Source: CAYPCH01 sp964409165
GTDB lineage: Bacteria; Bacillota; Clostridia; Acetivibrionales; Acetivibrionaceae
NCBI GenBank assembly: GCA_964409165.1
Contig: CAYPCH010000019.1
Location: forward strand, 1-38,360
Reading direction: 5' to 3'
DNA length: 38,360 nucleotides
Below the pieces are notes generated by a model that searched no databases, was not told where the DNA came from, and saw only the letters and a list, made by a program, of their open reading frames with translations. The first letter of the stretch is position 1. The number at the start of each line of letters is the position of its first letter. The translations under genes and the position numbers were made by a program. Of this stretch, positions 24,755 through 31,822 are shown one piece after another.

Positions 24755-24788
24755 AAAAAGTATAAAACTTAAGCGTTTTATACTTTTT
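24755..24788. terminator. 14-bp perfect inverted repeat before C2
   Basis: AAAAAGTATAAAAC (24755-24768) and GTTTTATACTTTTT (24775-24788) are perfectly complementary around a 6-base loop. With A-runs on one side and T-runs on the other it has the form of a bidirectional terminator. It takes the position that the terminator at 16537 has before copy C1. Confidence 0.55.
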
Positions 24789-24853
24789 ATTAGGGCCATT
24801 TCCTGAAAGGAAATCCGGCAAAAAGCACGGGACTCGGTGACCCGAAGCTTTTT
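24785..24853 (+). repeat. Repeat family C, copy C2
   Basis: The first 40 bases (24785-24824) match copy C1 at 38 positions: TTTTATTAG, then GCC-A-TTTCCT-GAA-AGGAAA-TCC-GGC and A5. The following hairpin has an AAAAAGC/GCTTTTT outer stem and a GGG/CCC inner stem, so the fold of C1 is kept while the paired bases differ. It lies between repeat A1 and repeat B3 in a gene-free 492-bp stretch. Confidence 0.6.
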
Positions 24854-24900
24854 ACTGTTTCCAGCTTTAACAAATATTATCGAAAATGATTATAAATTTG

Positions 24901-24962
24901 CTATATTGAATGCGATAAAGATTTTACATCGTACTTCAATTCCCTTATGGAAATGGTAAATG
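24901..24962 (+). repeat. Repeat family B, left-end fragment B3
   Basis: CTATATTGAATGCGATAAAG and the following 40 bases match the left hairpin and linker of B1 (TGCGAT/ATCGTA, TTCAATTCCCTTATGG). The central and right parts are absent. It lies directly upstream of the VanW-type gene and covers the region where an upstream start (24947) would fall. Confidence 0.6.
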
Positions 24963-25012
24963 TTTATAGCGTAAAATATATGCCAATCCGGTGTGAAAAG
25001 AGAGTGTTTATA

Positions 25013-26374
25013 ATGGTCAAGCATAATAAGAAACTTGCAATTACACTGGTTTTAATTATTCAGGTAACCCTTGCAATTACTTCAGGTTTATATGTGATTT
25101 ATATTGCAAATAAGGACTTAATTCCTCCCTGTACTTATATAGATTCATTGGATATAGGAAATAAAACAAGAGTTGAAGCTTTAAGCTCCGTCAAAGAATA
25201 TTACAATGAAACTGCCGAAAACGGAGAGCTGGTTATAGAATTAAGCAAGGAGAATAATTTTAGTATTAAGCTCAAAGACATTGATGCGGTAATTGACTAT
25301 GAGAAAACAATAGATCAGGCGTTTAACGGAAAAAGAGGTTTGTTATCTTTATTAAAAAACTATTTTTCAAAAAAGCAGGATGTGATTTATCCTTTTGTAA
25401 AACATGATGGGAACAGGCTTCGGAAGAAAATTGAAGAGATGGCGGTTCTGGTATATAAGCCTCCAATTAATGCTGTTGTTGTACTCAAAGATGGAGAAGT
25501 AGTTAAGGTTGATGAACAAAATGGATTGAAACTTAATGTTGAATATACGTTTAATAAAATAAAGAACGAGTTGGGAATGTATCTTAGGATTCCTTTTAAA
25601 CTTGAGAGAGGAACAGGTTCGGCGGTTAGTGTTCTTGAACCTGAAATAACGCTAAAGAAGCTCGAAGGAATGGACTCGATTATTGCACATTATTCAACCC
25701 GGATAAAAGACAGCAAAATGGAAAATGATGCTGTAGAGGCCGCAAAAGCAATTGACTCTCTATTAATTATGCCGATGGACGGTAATAGTGCCGTACATAA
25801 TAAAAGTTCATTCTCATTCAGGCAACAACTTTCAAACTCAGGAATAATTATCGAAAGACCAAATGAAGTGTATAATCAGGTAGCGTCTACACTTTATGCG
25901 TCATTGCTTAAAACAGGTATGGAGATTGATTCAATAAAAAGGAGCAAGAACTTGTGCCAGGTAGATTACATAATGCCTGGATTAGACGTGATAGTGGATG
26001 GAAAAGACAGCGACCTTGAATTTAAAAATACGCTGGATTTTCCCATTAAAATTTTTGCCAAGGTTCAAAATGAAACAATTAACATTTACATAGTTGGAAG
26101 CAAGAAACTTGGGAAAGTCGGTATAGAACTTGAAGAAAGCGTTGTACAGAAATTCATGCCCTCTGTTGTTACAACAGTTAACTATGATTTGAAACCGGGT
26201 GAAGAAAAATGGTTAAGTAATGGAAAAGAAGGAATTAAAGTGGAGATTTATAGAAATGTTGTTATGAGCGGTGAAAAAGCAAAAGAGCTGTTATATACCG
26301 ACAAATATGAAGCGGTTGATGCAATCCTGCAGACAAGTCCTGAGAACATACCGGATAGCAGAATAATAAAATAG
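25013..26374 (+). CDS. VanW-family protein with C-terminal G5-like domain (YoaR-like)
   Basis: 453 residues from ATG 25013, which is followed at once by a basic stretch and a signal-anchor segment (LAITLVLIIQVTLAITSGLY). A frame extension upstream would run into repeat B3. After a peptidoglycan-binding-like N-terminal region (about 40-230), a VanW domain lies at about 260-370: EVYNQVASTLYASLLKTGME, then YIMPGLDVIVDG and NTLDFPIKIFAKV. The last 70 residues (VTTVNYDLKPGEEKWLSNG onward) resemble a G5 domain. The architecture is common in clostridial cell-wall proteins; the biochemical function is not established. It converges on mecA, with 12 bp between. Confidence 0.8.
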   Translation: MVKHNKKLAITLVLIIQVTLAITSGLYVIYIANKDLIPPCTYIDSLDIGNKTRVEALSSVKEYYNETAENGELVIELSKENNFSIKLKDIDAVIDYEKTIDQAFNGKRGLLSLLKNYFSKKQDVIYPFVKHDGNRLRKKIEEMAVLVYKPPINAVVVLKDGEVVKVDEQNGLKLNVEYTFNKIKNELGMYLRIPFKLERGTGSAVSVLEPEITLKKLEGMDSIIAHYSTRIKDSKMENDAVEAAKAIDSLLIMPMDGNSAVHNKSSFSFRQQLSNSGIIIERPNEVYNQVASTLYASLLKTGMEIDSIKRSKNLCQVDYIMPGLDVIVDGKDSDLEFKNTLDFPIKIFAKVQNETINIYIVGSKKLGKVGIELEESVVQKFMPSVVTTVNYDLKPGEEKWLSNGKEGIKVEIYRNVVMSGEKAKELLYTDKYEAVDAILQTSPENIPDSRIIK

Positions 26375-26386
26375 CTATCGGGTCTA

Positions 26387-27013
26387 CTAGAAATAACTGT
26401 TTATAACATCTATGGCATTGCATTCAACTATAGTAACGGCATACTCGTCAAGATAGCCTTCATAAAAGCTTGTGTTTTGAACCATTGTTCCATATTCACC
26501 TAAAAGAGATTCAAACATCTTTAAATTATCCACTGACCACGAATTTTTGGCAAGTATCAGAAAGTAGGTGTTTTTAAGCTTGTACAGCGTGCTTTCTCCA
26601 GTATATATATTTCTTAATCTGTTGCTTAAAACACAAAGGTCATCAAAGTTATCAAAAGAGTAGATAACTATTGATGAGCAGATTTTAGAACCTTTCTTTT
26701 TTGAACGCAGGTCGGTTTTTTTGAACTTATTTTTAATATATTTCTGAATAGACTCAAAGTCGCCATCCTCATCGAGTTTGGTAATAATAACAACAAAACC
26801 TTCGCCATCATCCGGAACGGCTTCAATAGCGAGTTGAGAATCAGAGGCACTAAAACCGAACTGGATTTCTGCCTGTTCCATCATATCCCAGAATAATTCT
26901 TGTGTTGCAGGGGAATTATAATTAATGGAGTCTAGATCAATGTTTCTTTCTTCAAGATCGTTTAATGAAATTGTAACCTTTATTTTGTTTTCGTTTATTT
27001 TTTCTATCCTCAT
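26387..27013 (-). CDS. mecA: Adaptor protein MecA
   Basis: 208 residues from ATG 27013 (GGAG upstream); a longer frame to 27106 only adds hydrophobic residues from AT-rich DNA. The start MRIEKINENKIKVTISLNDL and the region LFWDMMEQAEIQFGF are characteristic of MecA. An acidic, flexible centre (about 75-105) leads to the C-terminal domain (IVIYSFDNFDDLCVLSNRL, STLYKLKNTYFLIL), which binds ClpC. MecA delivers substrates to the ClpCP protease. No comK homologue is visible, so the substrate here is unknown. The length is close to the 218 residues of the B. subtilis protein. Confidence 0.9.
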   Translation of the reverse strand: MRIEKINENKIKVTISLNDLEERNIDLDSINYNSPATQELFWDMMEQAEIQFGFSASDSQLAIEAVPDDGEGFVVIITKLDEDGDFESIQKYIKNKFKKTDLRSKKKGSKICSSIVIYSFDNFDDLCVLSNRLRNIYTGESTLYKLKNTYFLILAKNSWSVDNLKMFESLLGEYGTMVQNTSFYEGYLDEYAVTIVECNAIDVINSYF

Positions 27014-27100
27014 ATCCCGTCTCCATGAAATCTTTACATAATGGTATATCCTTATATATATTATACTTCTTGTTATATAAAAAGAGAAGTATAAAAAAAT

Positions 27101-27150
27101 TAACAAACGCCATTTGAAGTCAAGTAGCTAAATGTGGAAGCAATATTTTA
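27101..27150 (+). repeat. Repeat family B, degenerate central fragment B7
   Basis: AACGCCATTTGAAGTCAAGT followed by AGCTAAATGTGGAAGCAATA corresponds to the inner loop and right arm of the central stem of B2, with many changes. It lies in the 480-bp gap between mecA and the gene at 27494, which otherwise holds A2 and AT-rich sequence. Confidence 0.45.
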
Positions 27151-27238
27151 ACCATTATATATTATATCGGCTAAATGTTTCTTTTTATGAAATATTAGTT
27201 GTTTTAAAGTTGCGACTTTATTCAAATAATAATTATAG

Positions 27239-27377
27239 ACTCAACTTTCCCGCTTATAGTATTTTGAGGCTCTGGTTGCTCACAAGTTAAGGTCAAAAAG
27301 TTTACTTTTTGACCTTAACTTGTGAGCAATGCTACGTTAGTGGCAAAGAGCCCATAAATACTGTGGGAAAGTTGAGT
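27239..27377. mobile_element. Repeat family A, full copy A2 (MITE-like palindrome)
   Basis: 139 bp, from ACTCAACTTTCCCGC to GTGGGAAAGTTGAGT. It is flanked on both sides by TATAG (27234-27238 and 27378-27382), a perfect 5-bp target duplication. The centre is a perfect 18-bp inverted repeat, AAGTTAAGGTCAAAAAGT with ACTTTTTGACCTTAACTT around two T. In A1 and A3 this right inner arm is 4 bases shorter and reads GCGG. The GCTAC-GTTA-GTGGC side hairpin is present. Confidence 0.85.
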
Positions 27378-27493
27378 TATAGATATTATAAATAATTATA
27401 AAGGAAATTGAAGTATGATGTAAAAGTTTTATTGAATTTAATATAAAAGGTAACAATTTAAGTTTTTATCAATTAAGAGGAGATGTGTTATAC

Positions 27494-28417
27494 ATGGCAA
27501 ATAAACAAAGCGCTGGACAAAGTGTTGATAATGAAGCGGCAACCCGTGAAATTGTATATAATGCTGAAAAGGACTTTTATAAAGGAACGGGTGGAGAATT
27601 AAGGATGAAGGCAGAAGGGTTGTTTAAGAAAGCAAAGGAGAAAGGAATATCAATAGAAGATGTATCAATTGAGGTGTTAAAAGAAAGCAGGACTGAATTT
27701 CCGGGAATAGGAAGTATTGATCTCCCGACTTACTTCATCAAGGTTAAAGGCAGAGATTTATCAAGCGGACAGGTTATTGTCGATGGCAAGCAAATTGATT
27801 ACTATAATAGATATCAGCAGTATCTTGCCCGAAAGATTGAGAACAAAAACTCAATAAAAAGTGAATCGGGCAAAGTTTTGTTTGAAAACAAAAAGCCGAA
27901 AATAAAAGATACTCTTGACTTTACGCTGACTGACTGGGAGAAATTCGGGATTGGAAGTGAAATGCTGGATGACAAGGAATTCGGAATCGAAAAGACTATT
28001 ACGGGAGCATGCGACAGAATAATCAGAAAACTTATGGGTGAAAATGATTGGCTTCATCCAGAGGAGGCAAAATTATTAGAAGAAGAGTTTGTTACTGTCG
28101 GGCAAAACATAGCAAAAAAAGATATTGGCAGGAATAAAGTACCTAATGTTGCCAAGAAGAAAGCCACACAAAGACAAATAAACTATTTTAAGCAAAAGCT
28201 TAAAAATATGGGCATGAACGCCGATGACTCTGGTGTTATTACTTCTGTGCTCAGAAAATCTGGAATCGAATCCAATGATCTTGATAGCTTAAGTGTAGGT
28301 GAAATGAGTAAATTAATCGATAGTATAAACGAAGCAGTACCCAAGACAAAGGACCCAATTGCAGATGCCGGAATTATCAGCGGTATGGATAAGAATGCAA
28401 GTGACTTGAAGCAGTGA
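27494..28417 (+). CDS. Uncharacterised protein with C-terminal RQ-type helical motif
   Basis: 307 residues from ATG 27494 (GAGGAG 11 bases upstream; GTG 27485 is too close to it). It is hydrophilic with no signal or membrane segment. The middle contains FPGIGSIDLPTYFIKVKGRD and a Tyr/Lys-rich stretch. The C-terminal 85 residues carry TQRQINYFKQKLKNMGM and SVGEMSKLIDSI. This pattern (RQ..Y...L.., then an S..EMSKLI helix) also appears at the ends of many phage and recombination-associated proteins, where it is thought to be a small helical domain. I do not recognise the family as a whole. It lies between a MITE copy and maf. Confidence 0.6.
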   Translation: MANKQSAGQSVDNEAATREIVYNAEKDFYKGTGGELRMKAEGLFKKAKEKGISIEDVSIEVLKESRTEFPGIGSIDLPTYFIKVKGRDLSSGQVIVDGKQIDYYNRYQQYLARKIENKNSIKSESGKVLFENKKPKIKDTLDFTLTDWEKFGIGSEMLDDKEFGIEKTITGACDRIIRKLMGENDWLHPEEAKLLEEEFVTVGQNIAKKDIGRNKVPNVAKKKATQRQINYFKQKLKNMGMNADDSGVITSVLRKSGIESNDLDSLSVGEMSKLIDSINEAVPKTKDPIADAGIISGMDKNASDLKQ

Positions 28418-28490
28418 TATAAAATGTAACTACATTTGCAGACTGATAATTGTTTGGACTAATTTACTATTTAAAAAAGTTCTTATTTTG

Positions 28491-28520
28491 TTGAAAAAGG
28501 ACAGGTTGTATGATTATAAT
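28491..28520 (+). promoter_or_regulatory. Sigma-A promoter for maf
   Basis: TTGAAA (28491-28496) and a consensus TATAAT (28515-28520) are separated by 18 bases, about 80 bp before maf. Confidence 0.55.
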
Positions 28521-28603
28521 AGTATATTGTTACAAGTTTTGATTAATAGTATATAGATATAATACTACTTAGCATTAATGACCATAAGAATTATGAGGTG
28601 AAT

Positions 28604-29194
28604 ATGGCACGGATTGTACTGGCTTCAGCATCACCTAGAAGAAGAGAACTTCTAAAACAGATAGGCATTGAATTTACTGTTGTTGAATCCAAAATAGCGG
28701 AGAGCAATGAGAACGGATTTAGTGCCGGTGAATTGGCTCAATATTTGGCATATGAGAAAGCATTAAGTGTTGCCAAAAGCATTGCAAGGGATAACGATAA
28801 AACTGAAACCCTTGTAATCGGTGCGGATACAATTGTTGTGAAGGATCAGATACTGGGCAAGCCAAAAGACAGAAACGATGCATTCAAAATGCTTAAAGTA
28901 CTTCAGGGAAGCTGGCATGAAGTGATAACCGGAGTGGCTGTTATAAGTACCTTTGGTTATAAAAACATAAAAACGTTTGAGATAACTCGCGTTAAAATGA
29001 AGGAATTATCAGAACAGGCCATTAATGCTTATATTGATACGAGTGAGCCTTGCGATAAGGCCGGGTCTTATGGAATACAGGGGTTGGGAGCTGTTCTTGT
29101 AGAGAAAATTGATGGCTGCTACTTTAATGTAGTGGGTCTTCCTTTGGCACGGTTATCCAATATTCTAAGCGAATTTGGAGTTGTCGTGTTATAA
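28604..29194 (+). CDS. maf: Maf family nucleoside triphosphate pyrophosphatase
   Basis: 196 residues from ATG 28604 (GAGG 5 bases upstream; GTG 28598 overlaps that site). Hallmarks are IVLASASPRRRELLKQIG at the N-terminus, VIGADTIVV with the catalytic Asp, GKPKDRNDAFKMLKVLQG and EPCDKAGSYGIQG. Maf proteins hydrolyse non-canonical or modified nucleoside triphosphates to monophosphates and influence septum formation in Bacillus. The place before mreB is conserved in Firmicutes; the radC gene often found between the two is absent here. Confidence 0.95.
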   Translation: MARIVLASASPRRRELLKQIGIEFTVVESKIAESNENGFSAGELAQYLAYEKALSVAKSIARDNDKTETLVIGADTIVVKDQILGKPKDRNDAFKMLKVLQGSWHEVITGVAVISTFGYKNIKTFEITRVKMKELSEQAINAYIDTSEPCDKAGSYGIQGLGAVLVEKIDGCYFNVVGLPLARLSNILSEFGVVVL

Positions 29195-29276
29195 ATAGGA
29201 GTTTTATTGTTTAGCGGGTTTATACGGTAAGATAAGTACAATGTAAAACACTGATTGTTCGGGAGGAGAATAGTTG

Positions 29277-30299
29277 ATGAGCATATTTTCTAGAGATATA
29301 GGTATTGATTTAGGTACTGCCAATACATTGGTTCATGTCAAAGGCAAGGGTATTGTTGTTAGGGAACCTTCTGTTGTAGCTATTAACAAGAAAAACAACG
29401 ATATATTGGCGGTTGGTGATTCTGCGAAAGATATGATAGGCAGGACTCCAGGCAACATAGTTGCTATAAGACCTATGAAGGACGGAGTAATTGCTGATTT
29501 TGATGTAACTCAGAGCATGCTTAAATATTTTATAAAAAAGGCGATGTCAAAGGGAGTATTTGGAAAGCCCAGAGTAGTAATTTGCGTTCCGTCAGGTGTC
29601 ACAGAGGTTGAAAAAAGAGCGGTTGAAGAAGCAACAATTTTTGCAGGCGCAAGAGAAGCCTATCTTATAGAAGAACCTATGGCTGCGGCCATTGGCGCAA
29701 ATCTTCCTGTTGAAGAGCCGTCAGGAAGTATGGTGGTCGACATTGGAGGAGGCACAAGTGAGGTTGCAGTTATATCCTTGGGCGGAATTGTCACCAGCAA
29801 ATCTTTAAGAGTGGCAGGTAACGAATTGGACGAATCTATTGTTCATTACATCAAGAAAGAATATAATTTAATGATAGGAGAAAGAACCGCAGAAGAAATA
29901 AAAGTAACTATCGGGTCAGCATATCCTAAGCCTAAGGAGGAGTCGATGGCAATAAGAGGAAGGGATCTTATAACGGGTCTTCCTAAGAACATTACCATTA
30001 CCTCTTCAGAAGTGGGTGAAGCTTTAAAGGAGCCTATAAATTCAATAGTCGATTCAATCAAGTATACTCTGGAAAAGACTCCGCCTGAGCTTGCCGCGGA
30101 TATAATGGATAAAGGCATAATGATTACCGGTGGTGGGGCTTTACTGAGCGGACTTGACAGACTTATCAGAGGAGAAACGGGAATGCCTGTTTCAATAGCG
30201 GATAAACCTTTGGATTGTGTGGTTATGGGATCAGGAAAGGTTCTTGAAGAAATCGAAACATTGAGAAAAGTGCTTATTTCTCCTAAGAAATTGAGATAG
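29277..30299 (+). CDS. mreB: Rod shape-determining protein MreB
   Basis: 340 residues from ATG 29277, which has GGGAGGAG 8 bases upstream; TTG 29274 is also in frame. The actin-like nucleotide-binding motifs are clear: phosphate 1 in GIDLGTANTLVHVKGKG, phosphate 2 in VVDIGGGTSEVAVISLGG and the adenosine motif in GIMITGGGALLSGLD. MreB filaments move under the membrane and guide the cell-wall elongation complex. It begins the mreBCD-mrdA group. Confidence 0.97.
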   Translation: MSIFSRDIGIDLGTANTLVHVKGKGIVVREPSVVAINKKNNDILAVGDSAKDMIGRTPGNIVAIRPMKDGVIADFDVTQSMLKYFIKKAMSKGVFGKPRVVICVPSGVTEVEKRAVEEATIFAGAREAYLIEEPMAAAIGANLPVEEPSGSMVVDIGGGTSEVAVISLGGIVTSKSLRVAGNELDESIVHYIKKEYNLMIGERTAEEIKVTIGSAYPKPKEESMAIRGRDLITGLPKNITITSSEVGEALKEPINSIVDSIKYTLEKTPPELAADIMDKGIMITGGGALLSGLDRLIRGETGMPVSIADKPLDCVVMGSGKVLEEIETLRKVLISPKKLR

Positions 30300-30316
30300 A
30301 AGGGAGATAGTATCTC

Positions 30317-31174
30317 TTGTTGCGTCTATTAAGGAGTAAGTTGTTTATACTATTAACAGCTACGGTTATTATTTTGATTGTAATGGGGTTGTCATCAAAC
30401 CAGAATAGCAAGGTTAATTATATCAGCAATGCAACAGGTATAATTTTATCTCCTTTCCAGAGGTTTTTTGACTATACCGGCGGAAAAATCAACGAAGTTT
30501 TCAGCTATTTTGATGATGTCAATGAACTGAGGGAGGAAAATGAGCTTTTAAAGGCTGAAAATGACAAGCTCAAGGAGGAAAATAAAGAGCTGTCCTATTA
30601 TAAAGTGAAGATTGAAGGACTCATGCTTGCACTTAACATAAAGGATCGCTTTGAGGACTATGAACCGGTTGGAGCCAATATTATTGCAAAAGATATGGGG
30701 AACTGGTTTAATACGTTTACTGTTGACAGAGGCATGAATGACGGAATTTCCAACAATGATGCGGTTGTAACAAGCCAAGGTCTTGTTGGGAGGGTTTCAC
30801 GTTCCGGTGTAATGTCTTCGAATGTTGTTGCGCTTATTGATGAGGATAGCACAGTAAGTGCAAGGATCACCAAAACAATGGATCTGATATCGGTAAAGGG
30901 GGACATGACACTCAAAGACCAGGGATTATGCAGGGTGGATTTGATCTTTCCTGATGTTGATATAGCAGTAGGAGACACTATTGAAACTTCTGGACTCGGA
31001 GGTTATTATCCTAAGGGGATAATAATCGGGGAGGTTTTAGAGGTAAGGCGCAAGGCCGGAGAATTGTACAGATATGCCATTATTAAGCCTGCTGTTGACT
31101 TTAAGAGGCTTGAAGAAGTGTTTATATTAAAGGAAAAAAATAAAACTGAAAAAGCAGGCGGGAATGACAAATGA
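30317..31174 (+). CDS. mreC: Rod shape-determining protein MreC
   Basis: 285 residues from a TTG at 30317 (a second TTG follows at once), 11 bases after GGGAG. One membrane segment near residues 9-26 (LFILLTATVIILIVMGLSS) is followed by a coiled coil at about 65-95 (ELREENELLKAENDKLKEEN) and the extracellular beta-barrel domains (SQGLVGRVSRSGVMSSNV, GLGGYYPKGIIIGEVLEV). MreC scaffolds the elongasome outside the membrane and activates PBP2. Its TGA overlaps the mreD start by 4 bases. Confidence 0.95.
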   Translation: MLRLLRSKLFILLTATVIILIVMGLSSNQNSKVNYISNATGIILSPFQRFFDYTGGKINEVFSYFDDVNELREENELLKAENDKLKEENKELSYYKVKIEGLMLALNIKDRFEDYEPVGANIIAKDMGNWFNTFTVDRGMNDGISNNDAVVTSQGLVGRVSRSGVMSSNVVALIDEDSTVSARITKTMDLISVKGDMTLKDQGLCRVDLIFPDVDIAVGDTIETSGLGGYYPKGIIIGEVLEVRRKAGELYRYAIIKPAVDFKRLEEVFILKEKNKTEKAGGNDK

Positions 31175-31686
31175 AATTTAAAATAGCAGCGTATGCCTTT
31201 ATAATATTTATAATTGCATTGCTTCAGTCGACTATTTTGAATAATATAAAAATATACAATGTAAAGCCCAATTTGTTGCTAGTGCTGATTGTAATAGTCG
31301 CTTTTCTGACAAGTAATGTGGAAGGAGCTATTGTGGGTTTCTTCTGTGGCCTGGTTCATGATATGGTATCGGGGAAATTATTGGGCTTTTATGCTTTATT
31401 GGGAATGTATCTGGGATTCTGTATAGGCTCAGTGAATAAAAGGCTTAACAAGGAAAATATTTTTATAGTCCTGTTTTTTACCTTTGTATCTTCCATAATT
31501 TATGAATATACAGTATACTTGCTGAATTCTCTTGCAAGTGGAACTATTGACTTTGTTTTTCCGTTAAGGCGTTTAATTCTGCCGGAAGCGATTTATAACA
31601 GTTTTGCTTCCATATTTATATTTATTATTGTTTTTAAGATTCATAGCTGGCTTGATAATAAGGAAAAGATATCAAGAAGGTATTAA
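31171..31686 (+). CDS. mreD: Rod shape-determining protein MreD
   Basis: 171 residues with five or six hydrophobic segments, starting at the ATG inside the mreC stop (ATGA). Family features include an early LLQSTILNNIKIYNVKPNLL and GAIVGFFCGLVHDMVSG. MreD is an integral membrane part of the elongasome. The gap after it contains a long palindrome, so read-through into mrdA may be modulated. Confidence 0.9.
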   Translation: MKFKIAAYAFIIFIIALLQSTILNNIKIYNVKPNLLLVLIVIVAFLTSNVEGAIVGFFCGLVHDMVSGKLLGFYALLGMYLGFCIGSVNKRLNKENIFIVLFFTFVSSIIYEYTVYLLNSLASGTIDFVFPLRRLILPEAIYNSFASIFIFIIVFKIHSWLDNKEKISRRY

Positions 31687-31748
31687 AAATACATATCGCA
31701 GCGGTGGTTGCAAACAAATAGTAATGGTTGCTTCGATTAAAAGAGGAA

Positions 31749-31801
31749 CTATATATTGTCAAAAGTTTGTTAAAGGACAAACTTTTTGACGATATATAGT
31801 A
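31749..31801. repeat. 23/24-bp inverted repeat between mreD and mrdA
   Basis: ACTATATATTGTCAAAAGTT begins the left arm and AAACTTTTTGACGATATATA lies in the right arm. The two arms (31749-31771 and 31778-31801) match except for one substitution and one extra base, with a 6-base loop. No T-run follows, so it is not a standard terminator. The centre (GTCAAAAAGTTTG/CAAACTTTTTGAC type) resembles the centre of family A, but the rest does not. Confidence 0.6.
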
Positions 31802-31822
31802 ACAGGCAGGGGGGTGCAGATA

